In this document: positions 1-10,918 of the stretch, in pieces
How positions within the stretch are numbered: the stretch's first letter is position 1
How the letters are laid out: each line of letters opens with the position of its first letter
NCBI GenBank assembly: GCA_944548615.1
Contig: OX155965.1
Span: forward strand, 23,240,256 to 23,304,255
Direction: 5' to 3'
DNA length: 64,000 bases
From: Micropterix aruncella
Taxonomy: Eukaryota > Arthropoda > Insecta > Lepidoptera > Micropterigidae
Translations under genes and position numbers: made by a program
The notes under the pieces: generated by a model
Told to the model about the DNA's origin: nothing
Seen by the model: the letters and a program-made list of their open reading frames with translations, nothing else
Databases searched by the model: none

Positions 1-431
1 TGTATTGTTTCCTATAGAGCGGGGGTGGTTGCGTACCTTATGGCGACTGCTCTTGAATTGACCATTGGCCATCCGATCCCGGGTAAGAGGCGGGCAAAGG
101 ACGCCTTGGTCCGCGATAGATTCGGTGCACTCCGTTTCACCGCTTCATAAGGGAGAGGACCGCGCAAGCGACCTCGAACTCGGAACCAATCGAGAGACCG
201 GAGAAATCTGGTCACAATTGGAAGTGAGGGCGCGAGTATCTCGAGCCCGCCGGGTTTATTCCTGGCTAACTCGCGGTAAGGCGTTGGACTCTCACGGGTT
301 GTGACGTAGCTGGACGTAGGATTGTACTGTCCAAAGTCTTCTACGTTCACTGCAGGGCGACAGAACGACTAATCGTTAAAACGTCCTGTGGTGACGGGCT
401 CGCCCGTTGTAGTCGACACCGCAAGATGTAC
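1..431 (+). repeat. Family A retroposon-like element, 3' part, cut by window edge
   Basis: This stretch is the reverse complement of most of 40499-40925 and matches 44815-45068. Copies of the family end at the same place, the motif GTAGTCGACACC followed by GCAAGATGT, while their other ends vary. I infer that this strand is the sense strand and that copies are 5'-truncated, as expected for target-primed reverse transcription. No open frame of note and no poly(A) tail is seen. The element class is unknown. Confidence 0.8.
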
Positions 432-664
432 CGAATTAAAAGAAGGAAAGGCTACCCTCCGAATTATAAAGAAGAAAAAGACATATTTTCCTAGGCACAT
501 ATTGGCACGTAATAAAAAAAAAATATATTAAACAGAGGAAAAGCAAAGGAAAATCCATCGTTTCGTTTCCACGTGACAGCGAAATTCCATCCATCCACCC
601 AAGGCCGTCCTAGAAGCCCGACAGACCGAGAGTCTCCTGCAGTTTAACGCTGTCATCAGGCACA
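432..664. other. Unassigned sequence
   Basis: An A-rich patch lies at 466-545 and more balanced sequence follows. I see no gene and no match to another repeat in the window. Confidence 0.4.
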
Positions 665-1010
665 GGAATTTATTTATTTATTTAAGGATTAATTACTATA
701 AAACATTGATTTTGTTTACAAAATTAATAGGAACCGAATGGCAAAACTTTAACCTTTTGCTTATTTGATTCTGTCACCCAACTAGGACTAGCCCGTTCTA
801 GTAGGGCGGACAACACTCTAACAATAAATTATGTAAAAGTTTTAGTAACATGCTAATAAAACTAAATTGCCCTAAAATGTGGTCCTCAAAAAAATAAATT
901 AAACGTGATTCCATTTTATGTAAAATCGCCATTAAATGCACCATAACATTCGAGAATGACAAACAGAATAGTAATCAAACCGATAGTTGGAGTCAATCCG
1001 AAGTACATAT
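665..1010 (+). repeat. Family B SINE-like repeat, copy 1
   Basis: It begins with a TTTA-rich run and contains a block reading CTGTCACCCAACTAGGACTA. The same blocks in the same order occur at 3067-3370 and 15637-15930. It is about 300-340 bp long with no coding capacity. The class is not proven. Confidence 0.65.
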
Positions 1011-1069
1011 ATTTTTAAATGGTATATATATATATATACTCATATAAATAGGCTAACCCTGTGCATAAA

Positions 1070-1166
1070 ATCGAAGACTATCGCGGTTGTTTGACATTAT
1101 AAATAGGATAAAAATTAATTTACCGCTGAAGTTTGTAGCACTCGACGTTTCGGAGATGTTGCAACC
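1070..1166 (+). repeat. Family E short repeat, copy 1
   Basis: About 100 bp, starting near CTATCGCGGTTGTTTGA and containing CGACGTTTCGGAGATGTTGC. It matches 5072-5180 directly and 3395-3478 in inverted orientation. Confidence 0.65.
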
Positions 1167-1199
1167 CCCCTTGTGCTACAAACTTCATGCGATAATTTC

Positions 1200-2518
1200 G
1201 TTTTTATGCCATTAGTGCATTAAATGTCTTAACATTGTATATTTCCCGATAGTCTGTGCTAACAGTTCTGTTTTAGACTTCTTCTTTTTCGATCATTTCT
1301 CCGTTTCGTTGTGATTTAAAATTTAAACAACGGTCTTCTTATTTATTTTAGTCTGTATTAATTCAGTGGTATTTCAACGGACGTTGAAAATGAAAAACAT
1401 GGACACATTCTGTCGACAAAATTAAAAACGTACCCCTATTTTTGAAAACATGAAAACATTTGTTTATCAGAAAAGACCTCCTCGTCCACCATAAATTATT
1501 ATGATTAATTGTATATTGTGAAAGTTCGAACGGTGACCAAATGTTGTCTATTTATATCTTTGTTACAAAATCTTCACTAAGTCAGAAAAAAATCATCTAA
1601 AAAGTCATCAAATCATCGTCAGTCATCAATCATTTTATTTTTGTATTATATATTTTTTCGAGATAAAGATACCGTATAGGCGTGTTCAGAGCGCCATCTA
1701 AAGTGCGCCGTTATACTGTTATACCACGAACGCCGCCATATTAGACATACGAGAATATTAATATTTTTTTGGAACTATGAGTGTCATGTCATATGCACGT
1801 TGCGTTTCCTAGTAAACTCCTAGCTGCCAAATCTTAGTACGGAATTAATCAATCTAAAACGCTATATAATCCATGCTCCAACCTTAACTGCAACCTTAAC
1901 CCCTCAGGCCCCGATTGGCCGATATCGCCAAAACACGATTCAGCGTGACAGCCCCGTTTTAATTTTATTTTAATTTAATTTGTTTTATTTTATTAAATTT
2001 TATTATGTTAATATGTTTAATTTTAATTATGGCTAGGTACAGTGGTTTGGCAGTAATTAATGTTTTGGTGAGACAGTGTCGTAATTCAATTTTTTTACTA
2101 ATTTTTACTAAATTTTTTTGGGACAGCAACTTGTTAATCGGCTGAGGGGCCGAGGCCTGAAAGGTTAATGCACGCCATTGCTTACGATACTCAATCATGT
2201 GAATGCTGCTTAGAAGTATTTATATTATTATTAAATTATTTGAATAAGTTAGGTCGGTTTGTTTACAATACATACAATCAACTTCTCCAGTAGATAGGCA
2301 TTCCTACACTTGGATGCGTCACAAAATTAAATGCTTAAAATTTAATTAATAAAAACATAACTATCATGATAGTTGTCTTGGCTGTAATATTATATTCAAT
2401 ATTACCTACTTACAAATAATCAAAATGTACTAATGTCATTAAATAGTAAGAGGGAAAATTATATTTTAATAGAAATGCAAATTCTATGTAGAATAATCAA
2501 CGTAAAATAATTTTATTG
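1200..2518. other. AT-rich sequence without recognisable gene
   Basis: Stop codons are frequent in all frames and runs of A or T are common. A less AT-rich patch at 1850-1945 has no recognisable content. Confidence 0.5.
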
Positions 2519-2520
2519 TC

Positions 2521-2748
2521 TACTAAATTATATGAGAATTAGAATGTCAGCTATCATAATACCGTTATGTTTAAAATTTTACAAATTTTGCAATTATCAA
2601 CATGGAAAATAAACTCGGAATTTTCAAACTTCCTTATAGGTACCATAAATTGGGTTTCTTACCAAATTATTTATAATTATCTTTTTAAATTGGGTATATA
2701 CTAAATTATATGAGAATTAGAATGTCAGCTATCATAATACTGTAATGT
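2521..2748 (+). repeat. 50-bp direct repeat pair, 178 bp apart
   Basis: The 50 bases at 2521-2570 recur almost exactly at 2699-2748; both contain ATATGAGAATTAGAATGTCA. A diverged relative lies near 43207-43250. It is probably a piece of a dispersed repeat that was tandemly duplicated. Confidence 0.7.
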
Positions 2749-2749
2749 T

Positions 2750-3066
2750 TGCGTGTCTAATCACATTAGGATAACTACAGTGAGCTCTCCGACTACAACC
2801 CCCTCGGCCTGCGCGTGTATAGTCAAGGACTATTAGACAGACAGCTGAAGGTTATCGAGAGCAACCTCCCTCCCCTCCCCCGCCTCCAGAGAGACCTGGA
2901 AATCAAGGACGTGCCACGGAATTTCTATTACACCCTCGTATTCAGTATAACGGTATTTCCATAGAAGCCGAGAAGCACGGAGAGCCGATAATCGAGATAT
3001 TTTTCGCTGAGAGCTTTGAGTTATTTAAGGGGTGTACACCGTTTTGCACCTTTGGCGTAGGTCTAC
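2750..3066. other. Unassigned moderately GC-rich segment
   Basis: Pyrimidine-rich around 2865-2885. No frame, splice pattern or repeat match was recognised. Confidence 0.4.
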
Positions 3067-3370
3067 CCATTTATTTATTTATTTAAGAATGAAATTCGAG
3101 AAAACATTGATTTTACTTACCAAAATAACAGGAACCGAATGGCAACACCTTAACATCATGCTTATTCGATGCTGTCACCCAACTGGGACTAACGCATTCT
3201 AGGGTCGACAGCCCTGTCGCCCCTATCTAATAATAGATTATATTACAATAATTTTTATCAACGTTGTTGTAAATGCTCGTTATAAATAAATAAATCGCAA
3301 TTCCATTATAAAATCGGCATAGACTAAAAACTAAAAGAAAGAGACCAATAAATGCGATATCTGTTACGAT
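3067..3370 (+). repeat. Family B SINE-like repeat, copy 2
   Basis: It shares the TTTA-rich start, the CTGTCACCCAACTGGGACTA block and the end containing AAATCGGCATAGACTAAAAA with 665-1010 and 15637-15930. Confidence 0.65.
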
Positions 3371-3394
3371 ATATTCTTGTCATATAGTGCTACC

Positions 3395-3478
3395 TTGGAC
3401 AACGGCGATTGCAACATCGCCGAAACGTAGGGTGCTACAAACTTCACGCGGTAAATTGGTTTTTATCATATTTATAAT
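3395..3478 (-). repeat. Family E short repeat, copy 2
   Basis: Reverse-complement match to the second half of 5072-5180, including the GCAACATCGCCGAAACGT block. Confidence 0.6.
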
Positions 3479-3510
3479 AGGTTTTTAAAGGTCGAAAGTG
3501 ATCATTTTTA

Positions 3511-3900
3511 CACGATTGCCCGACAAAAGAGGAGTGCAATGTGTTCAGGGTTAATCTATGTATGTTTTTCGTTTCTTTATAAAACAACAACTTCTAAAAG
3601 ACTAAACCGATTTAGAAGTGTGTGGTATTGTTCGAATCGTTATGTCATCCCGACATAGGTATCTTACCTGTCCGAATATCAAGTAAGCAGTTGTCTAAAA
3701 TTTCAAATGCCCAAATGTCAATAAATTGAAATAAATATATTGTGTTTAGTTTCAAATGAAATGTCTGATTGAGTATATTCCGGAAATACATATACATGTA
3801 TTTATATGGAAACATATCTAAACTACACTTATTTCATAAAAAAAATCGTAAAAAAATCCATTGTAAATAAAATAGTTCACTTTCTGTAACGGAAGTTCTG
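3511..3900 (-). mobile_element. Family D MITE, copy 1
   Basis: The ends are CACGATTGCC and, inverted at the other side, GGAAGTTCTG. This fits the TIR consensus CACGACTGCC of the family, and TA precedes the left end. Blocks reading ACATTACACTCC, CATACAT and TTTCATTTGA are shared with 4831-5354, 19261-19544, 23878-24214 and 39510-39874. There is no transposase frame. A TA target duplication fits a Tc1/mariner-mobilised MITE. Confidence 0.7.
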
Positions 3901-4359
3901 TTTTTTTATCCTTTTTAATATATTTACTACAAATTTAGTTTAAAACATGATAAACGACTTACAATCGTCGCAAGTCGAAAGCTAATTTTTCGAACTTTTA
4001 TATATTCTAAACGTATGCGAAACAGATAAAAATGTATTGTTACCACATTGAGGCAATAAACACCCTAAACAATGTATTTCCTCTTTATATTTTAAAAAGG
4101 GTTTCACGGAATACGGGGTTATGACCCCTGCAGTATGCATTCCTACCTGGTGCATTTAGTGCATATGCACCGCTCACAGGAAGTTGTACATAAGTCTATA
4201 AAAAATTAATTAAACGGAAATGCACCCCCTCCTATCCCCCCTCTCTCTCTCTCTCTCATAGCGTGACCTAAATCGCCTGAAAGCAATCATATACACGAAG
4301 CGCTCAGACACGACATACATATATACATATACAGAACGTAATAATAGGGGTACTAAATC
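3901..4359. other. Intergenic sequence with a short (CT)n tract
   Basis: AT-rich apart from a C/T-rich patch with a CT repeat at about 4239-4256. No gene seen. Confidence 0.5.
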
Positions 4360-4830
4360 CTGCGATTGGGATTAATGAGGTGTCGTGATTAGGCGATTAT
4401 TAACCGATAAGTGATTAACATTCTAGTGACAATTGGATAGTAGTGACTATTAATCTAATATATGACGTGGTGAAAAGGTTGCTTATTGAATGGTTTCTAC
4501 GTGGATTAAATTATTTTAATTATTAAATGGATTAAATTACACTGGTCGCAGAGTACTTCGATTTTGAGTTTTCAGTAAATTTACATATATAGGTTTAGTA
4601 ATATAATTAAAATGCAGTTATTTAAAAAGAATCATTTAGCAAAGTCCTAACCTGTATTTTACTTATTCGCTTTAGCTCGGAAATCGGTATAAATATAATT
4701 ATACAAATATGTCGTGATGGTTATTGATTTATCAGTAGGTATTGTGCATAGAACAGTGGACAAGAAAAACAATTATAAATCAACGAACAGTCTACAAATA
4801 CCATACATATAAATTTAAAAGAATAAAAAA
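4360..4830 (+). repeat. Family C repeat, copy 1
   Basis: Blocks around GTGGTGAAAAGGTTGCTTATTG and GTATTGTGCATAGAACAGTG recur in the same order at 6420-6780. Non-coding dispersed repeat of unknown class. Confidence 0.55.
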
Positions 4831-5354
4831 ACAACTTCCGTTACAGAAAGTGAAATATTGTAAGTATAATTATTTTTACTTGTAAGTACTTTGTAAGTAT
4901 ATATAGTTTTTTTAATGAAATATTTGTAGCGTATGTATTTATCCATATATATACATGCATATTTCGGGGATGTAGTCAATCAGACCTTTCATTTGACATT
5001 AATTACGATATATTTATGTTAATTTATTGACATTTGTACCTTAGGACACTTGAAAACTACTTATTTAATATGAATGCGAAGCCTATCGCGGTTGTTTGAT
5101 ATTATAAATGGGATAAAACGAATTTACCGTGTGAAATTTGTAGCATCCAACGTTTCGGCGACGTTGCAGCCGCCCGCGCCTTAATATTTGGACATTTAAG
5201 GTGTGCTATGTCACTCGGGATGACAACGATTCTAATGCTACACAATTTTAAATTGGTTCAAGCGTTTAAACGTTTTATGGTAGAATAAAGAAACGGAAAA
5301 CATACATAGATGTACCCTTAACACATTACACTCCTATTTTGATGGACAGTCGTG
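4831..5354 (+). mobile_element. Family D MITE, copy 2, interrupted by a family E insertion
   Basis: Runs from ACAACTTCCGTTACAG to GGACAGTCGTG. It is longer than other copies because a 109-bp family E unit sits at 5072-5180. Non-coding. Confidence 0.7.
5072..5180 (+). mobile_element. Family E unit inserted in family D, 7-bp target duplication
   Basis: The 109-bp insert is flanked by TTAATAT at 5065-5071 and again at 5181-5187, and it interrupts the D sequence seen uninterrupted at 39510-39874. The flanks are AT-rich, so the duplication alone is weaker evidence than the interruption. Confidence 0.65.
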
Positions 5355-5540
5355 TAAAAAATATAGCTTTTCTGCAGTCGGGAGCAGTGAATTCGAATCA
5401 CAAACATAGACCTTAATATCGCAGAAACTGATTAAAAACTGACCAAACAGATTAAAAACCAAATAAATTATTTTTTGCATATCGAACTGTGAATTCACTG
5501 CATTTGTTTTGGCTTTTGTTTCTGTTCTGTTACAAAAAAA

Positions 5541-5670
5541 TATTTAACGAGAACATACTACCATTGATTTTATAGTGTATAAAATCAATGATACTACTAT
5601 TTCCAGATTCACTATTCCTGACGTTATGATATTATGTAGAAATAATAGTTTGTAAAAATCTAAGAGTATT
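5541..5670 (-). pseudogene. Jockey/CR1-like LINE, 3' terminal fragment
   Basis: Leaving out the insert at 5555-5590, this is the reverse complement of about 9420-9515, the tail of a LINE whose reverse-transcriptase C-terminus is visible upstream there. Only the 3' untranslated end remains. Confidence 0.65.
5562..5590. mobile_element. 29-bp palindromic micro-insertion with 7-bp flanking duplication
   Basis: Arms CATTGATTTTATA and TATAAAATCAATG surround a GTG centre. ATACTAC lies directly on both sides (5555-5561 and 5591-5597). The related LINE tail at 9480-9510 lacks the insert and has a single target copy. A second copy is at 24658-24687. Confidence 0.75.
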
Positions 5671-6419
5671 TGACATTCTAATGTAATTTAATTTAAATAA
5701 AATAAATTACTATTATTATTATTTTGTTAAATCGCTGTTCTTGTGTTTTTGTTCTTTTTTAAATTTAATTATATTGAAATATATATTTTAATTTGTAACA
5801 TAGACATTTTATATATAATTGTATCCTCGGACTATTTAAATTTGATTCTTTAACTATTTATTGCGATATCAGTTTTCCATTTATTTCGATTCATTATTAT
5901 TATTATTTATATTTTTGTATTTATTACAATATTATATTATTAATATTCAATTTGATTATTTCACCATTTATTGAATGTTAATTTGCCAGCACACTACAGC
6001 TACAGTTACATCACACTACACTTCACTACAGTTACATCACACTACACTCAAATTACAGTGTTTATTATTATTAGTTAATTTTTAATATTATTTGATACCT
6101 AGCATATTTTTTAAATTAATTAGTCTAAAGTATGCACAAGCCACTGTCTACTTGGTACGCTTGCCTTAGTACGGGCCTAGGCCTAGTTAGGCGGCGTTGA
6201 TTAAAAAAAAATGTGGTCTGAGGTGCTTTCTATTTTGCTATTATTTATATTTAAGCCTCTAATGTTAAACTTACAATGTACTGCCGTGAAAAATGTGCTT
6301 TTCTTTAATAAATAAATAAATAAATTGATCTTTTAAAAAGTGCAATTTGACTGAAATGGGAAACATCTCTAGTATTCAATATTCGTTATTAATATAGTGG
6401 CTATTTCTTAATTAGCTGT
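5671..6419. other. AT-rich sequence with a two-unit 24-bp tandem repeat
   Basis: At 5994-6050 a unit containing ACAGTTACATCACACTACAC is present twice in tandem. The rest is AT-rich and non-coding. Confidence 0.55.
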
Positions 6420-6780
6420 TTTACGAGTAGTATCCGAGATATGTCCTCTGTTGGTGACCTGGATTCATTACTACCAACTTTAGTATATGAGTTGGTGAAA
6501 AGATTGCTCGGTGATGGTTTCTACCATTAATATTTAGGTGTTGGTAATATAAAATGCGGGTTTTTAAAGAAAAAAATCTGTTCGCAATGGTCAAATCTGT
6601 AGTTAGTTTCTTGTTCGCTTTAGTTCATGAAATCGGTATGCATTTAATTATGCAATTTTGCAGTGGTCATTGATATAGCAGTTGGTATTGTGCACTGAAC
6701 AGTGGACAAGCCATTTTATTTTGATTCGCTTAGTTTATTAAAAAACAATTATAAATGAACGAACAGTTCAAAATATAGCT
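6420..6780 (+). repeat. Family C repeat, copy 2
   Basis: Matches 4360-4830 in blocks such as GTTGGTGAAAAGATTGCT and GGTATTGTGCACTGAACAGT. No coding capacity. Confidence 0.55.
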
Positions 6781-6944
6781 TTTCTACATAGAAAGACTTT
6801 AAAACTTGAACTCAGGTACAGACATAACTTTTATTAAAGTTTTAGACATAGAATAATTGTTGATATTAAACTATTATTATTAAAATAAAATAAAAAATAA
6901 AAATAATAATTTATGATAAGAAATAAAATAATATTTTGACTCAC

Positions 6945-7043
6945 CTTTTCTGCAGCTCCTCACTCGAATATAAATCCCTTTTGCGACTTTTTAAAAATAT
7001 TTTTGGTTTTTCATATGCGTGATTAAAATATTTAGCGAATTCA
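6945..7043 (-). CDS. Candidate internal exon, product unknown
   Basis: On the minus strand a pyrimidine tract (TTTTCCCCCC) and CAG precede a 99-bp segment that ends in AAAAG followed by GTGAGTC, a near-consensus donor. In the frame implied by these sites it is open and encodes about 32 residues, mostly charged and aromatic (EFAKYFNHAYEKPKIF, then LKSRKRDLYSSEELQK). The length is a multiple of three, so skipping would keep frame. The family is not recognised. It could equally be a piece of a spliced transposon gene or a chance combination. Transcript evidence is needed to call it. Confidence 0.3.
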
Positions 7044-7204
7044 CTGAGTCGGGAACATGAACAGTTGGGGGGAAAATGTTAACATTTTTGACAAGTGACC
7101 CCGTTCACATTCGGAAGAGAGATGCCATGACAGATTGCAGTATCGCGATGGAAAAAGAGATTATCGTACTCTCAGTCGGCAAAAAGAGGACGGTTGACTA
7201 CCAG

Positions 7205-7280
7205 TTATCGTATAAAATGCAATTATGGTATTCTTCGCTATAGTATCCTATTGTGGGGCAATGCAGCTCCATCGCAGTGT
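7205..7280 (+). pseudogene. LINE reverse-transcriptase C-terminal fragment
   Basis: The translation contains YSILLWGNA, typical of the block following the reverse-transcriptase core in Jockey/CR1-like elements. A family A copy follows directly. The matching downstream block (KLQKRAISAIAG) appears at 8050, so the LINE may have been split by the A insertion. Confidence 0.5.
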
Positions 7281-7301
7281 ATAAATTACTTTTTGGTTCT
7301 T

Positions 7302-7970
7302 AATGGTTCCGTGCAGTTTGAGTGACGTTGGCCAAACTCTATCTCATCTGGCTTGCCCAACTCACGATTCAACTCCTATCTGGTCACCACGTGTCCAGAC
7401 TTTAGGCTCGCAAGGAAACATTCATTGAAACAATGAATGTTTCCTTGCGATCCCCACCAAACTTGTATTTGCCCATACAATTAAATCAGAATTTGGGGGG
7501 AGGGGTACATCCCAACTACCCCCCCGGATACGTGCCTGTATCTGGAGTAGCCTCCTAGTAGCGAGACTTACCTGCCAGGGGTGTGAGCTTTTGCCGTGGC
7601 TGTAATCCTGCAGTCGGAGGTGGTTGGGATCAGAAGATCGCGGATTCGGGGGGAATACGGAACTGGCAGGCTGTGTCAGCCACGCCTGCGCAATCCGGCA
7701 AATAACCAAGGGGCTCTGGAGATTTGTGTTTCCTATAAAAGCGGGGGTAGTTGTCGACCTGACCTCATCTGTCCATGAATCGATCCGTTGGCCACCCAAT
7801 CCCGAGTGGCCATGTCGGGCAAAGGGCACATTGGTCCGCGATATATTCACACTGCATAACCGCTTACTTCAGGTAGAGACCACGCAAGGGGCCTCAAATC
7901 CGTGAATAGACCGGATGATGGGTCCTACCTAGGAATCAGGCGTAGCTAGACGGTCGATTGGCCGTGTCTC
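7302..7970 (+). repeat. Family A element, diverged copy
   Basis: Shared blocks include CCCAACTCACGATTCAACTC, AAGCGGGGGTAGTTG and CACCCAATCCCGAGTGG, in the same order as at 14400-15127. Open frames across it are not conserved between copies, so it is read as non-coding. Confidence 0.65.
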
Positions 7971-8015
7971 AAGTCGTATGATAAGTATGATTATATATCG
8001 CTTTACCTTCATGGT

Positions 8016-8330
8016 GTGGTTGGTTCGTCCGTAGCAGTTGACAGCTTCAAAATGTTCAAATTACAAAAACGAGCCATAAGTGCAATCGCAGGTATTGTAC
8101 CAGGGCAGTCATGTCGAGATTACTTCCAATCACTAAGGGACATTGACCGTTTATGCGATTTTTAACCAAGAAGGTCATTACGAAATTTACCGCACGAAGA
8201 GCTCGGCAATATCCCATGAGGAAGATCATCGACATGACACGAGGATCAAGATCCATCACAGTCAAACTATTAAACCACGTACGACTAAGTTCCAGGACAC
8301 TAGTCTGTATGTAGGGCATTTGGAACCTAA
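8016..8330 (+). pseudogene. Jockey/CR1-like LINE C-terminal fragment
   Basis: One frame reads MFKLQKRAISAIAG then VPGQSCRDYFQSL, the conserved region after the reverse-transcriptase core of Jockey/CR1-type LINEs. Frameshifts and stops follow within 100 bp. The continuation is interrupted by another family A copy from about 8385. Confidence 0.65.
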
Positions 8331-8384
8331 TGGGACCGTTCAGTTTAGGCCTGATGGCTTGGTGTCCACCTCGAAGAGGGACTA

Positions 8385-8950
8385 ATTTGGAATGGTCTCT
8401 GCGAAATTTGGCTGCGGATGTAATTCCAGTCGTGGGCAGTTAGGAAGTTCGGTTCAATCTGGGGAACATCTCTGACGGAACTGGACGATCTGCTCACCAT
8501 AAGTCGTCAGCCAATCGACTGTGCACTCCAGCTAATAACTGGTGGATTCTGGAAATGTATCTTTTCTAAGCAGCGGAGGCTGGCCTTATGAACGATCATC
8601 TTTGAAACGATACGTTGGCTACCCGATCTCATAAGGTATTGACAAGCAAAGGGGTCCACGGTACGCGATATATTCAAACTGAATTACCGCTAACATCACT
8701 CGAATCTGTGACCAGACTGAAGAATGGAGAATTCCTCCCAAAACTAGTATTATGGGAGCGAGATCAGCCCGCCGGGTCCTCACAGTGCCTCGCGGTAAGG
8801 CGTTGGACTCTTACGGGCTGTTGGCGTAGTTAGATGGCGGACTGTGTTAGTCCCTAAGTCTCTGCGTTCATTCCACGGGAGATAGAACGACACGATGTCA
8901 TTATAACTTCCTGGGCTGGCGGGTTTGCCCGAAGTAGTAGTACTTCTGGA
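8385..8950 (+). repeat. Family A element, diverged copy
   Basis: It contains the TCAGCCAATCGACTGTGCAC, AAGCAGCGGAGG and GGTAAGGCGTTGGACTC blocks in family order. It ends near 8940 with a diverged form of the family 3' end. Confidence 0.6.
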
Positions 8951-9059
8951 TGGAATGATGTCATGGAATCTACATATAGAACTTACTGTCGTCAGCCTGC
9001 TATGCTCTATTACGCATCAGGAGTTGTATGGAGAGAACTGGGGTAATGTCGGCCTGTTA

Positions 9060-9515
9060 CGCGCTAGTTGAGTCACACCTGCGCTATGGTATTTTTTTTA
9101 TGGGGCACTGCAGCGCACATCAACAGTGTATTTGGCACCCACTATCGCACGTATGGCTCCAGAAAAGAGCCATACGTGCGATAGTGGGTATTGGTCCACG
9201 GCGGTGATGTCGTGAACACTTCCACGTGCGTACGGAAGTCGCAGGTGCCGTATAAGATCGTACAAAGTGATAGTCGCCGTCGACTGAGTCTCCGCGACTC
9301 AGTCGACAGTGGGTAATGAGCCTTAGTTGACAATCCGCAATATATGTAGAGCTGTTTCTGTTTAATCGGTTGCCTGATAAGCTGAAGGAAATCAGTCATA
9401 TTCCAGTTTTTAACAGATCAATACTCTTAGATTTTTACAAACTATTATTTTTACATAATATCATAACGTCAGGAATAGTGAATCTGGAAATAATCGTATG
9501 TTCTAGTAAAATATC
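9060..9515 (+). pseudogene. Jockey/CR1-like LINE 3' fragment with two local palindromes
   Basis: Translation in shifting frames gives LVESHLRYGI, then LQKRAIRAIVGIGP, then LPDKLKEISHIPVFNR, the usual order at the C-terminus of Jockey/CR1-type reverse transcriptases. A 3' untranslated tail follows to about 9515. Two perfect inverted duplications (9137-9189 and 9279-9307) disrupt the coding region. The tail also exists inverted at 5541-5670. Confidence 0.7.
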
Positions 9516-9519
9516 GTAT

Positions 9520-10540
9520 AAATCTCCTCCCTATTTATTCGCTCCCTCACTGCGCAGGTGATAACGACGAAAGCTCTGAAAGCTCTATTCGCATCCCTTT
9601 CTTCGCTCCTTTTTCTGGTGTACTTCAGCAAATTAGACAGAAAGAGTGAGCATGAACGTTATCGTTTTGAATTACGAGATAAAGACGCTGCCATTTTTCA
9701 TTTTGACATACAGCCATCATAGCGAAATTCATCTGCCTGATATTTTATTTATGACGTTTCAGTGATAAAAATAAGCAAATGCGGTTGTTAGAGTTAGGAA
9801 TTTCGGTAATGGTTTTTGGTTGAATTTACGGGTTAAAGTTTAGAAAATTTTGTGCTAAATAGGTCATGTGCGGATTAATTATGACGGAAGCTATTCAATC
9901 AGTTTGTCTCTTTCATGGGAGAGAAGGTACTCATATTGATTAGGTACTTTAGTTGCCTAAAGATCAGTGTGTACTGCAGTGATGAAAAAAAAATGTTGAT
10001 ATTTTTATTATAAATTTGTTTATTTTGTTGATTATCGGGGTTTATGTAGCTAATAATATATGTCTATATCTCTTTCTTGAGTAATTCTTCTAGGGATGAT
10101 AATTGATCGATGCGATTTTTGTAAATTGAATAAATATTACAGCAAAATTACTACACTATTCTGAATTTCCCGCCATTTACCATATTCGCACCTATATCGT
10201 TTCACATCCGTTCACGGATCTTTGAATCGGATCGCGCGCCGAACGATTCTGTTTTCTGGTCCAGATATCTTATACTATTATGGAGGGAGTTTTGGAATTA
10301 TGTAAATAATATATATAACATATTATTTTTCTTAATTATAAGTCTTATAAAATTAGAAGTATATTTTAGTTTAAGTCAACATAGTCTTCAAAGTAAAGGA
10401 ATAAAATAAATGTGAATTACAGTAGTTAGTAGAGTACATAATATGTACTATTATATATATTGATACATATGTATCGACAACTGGTTACGGTTCCAAAGTC
10501 GCTTGCAAGGCATCTACCTATTGTTAGTTCGGCGGTAATT
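9520..10540. other. Intergenic sequence, no gene seen
   Basis: Mostly AT-rich. Near 9670-9690 a short block (ACGAGATAAAGACG) resembles family G. Nothing else recognised. Confidence 0.5.
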
Positions 10541-10554
10541 CGTTTTGAACTTAT

Positions 10555-10870
10555 CGTCGACCATGGCATTCTTTGCCCGTCTCTTCACTCGGGATCGAAT
10601 GGCCAAAGGGTTGTTTCAAGTGTGGCTAACAACAGCTCAGCACTCAACCCCGCTGCTTAGGAAACAGTATATCATTTCCAGATTTCTCCAGTTATTAGCC
10701 GGATTGCACAGTCGATTGGTAACCCCTCAGGGGATACTGAGAGGAAGGGGAAACAGAGTCCTTTCCAGAATAGACCCTCTTCGAGGAGGCTACTGGCTAG
10801 GAGCTGATTTAAGCCGACCCCAATGAACGAGGTAGGTCTTAATGCCCGACCGCACGAGAATCATTAGCTA
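10555..10870 (-). repeat. Family A element, partial copy
   Basis: Reverse-complement match to the middle of the family, including GCTTAGGAAACAGTATATCA and CCCTCTTCGAGGAGGCTACT. Confidence 0.65.
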
Positions 10871-10918
10871 CTGAAAAAGTACTTGTGATTTCCAGGCCAT
10901 TTTTCCAGCGCAGGCCAG

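Noticed and set aside
1..350. Frames of 79 and 112 codons here and at 40620-40859
   Set aside because: They belong to family A and are not kept open in other copies.
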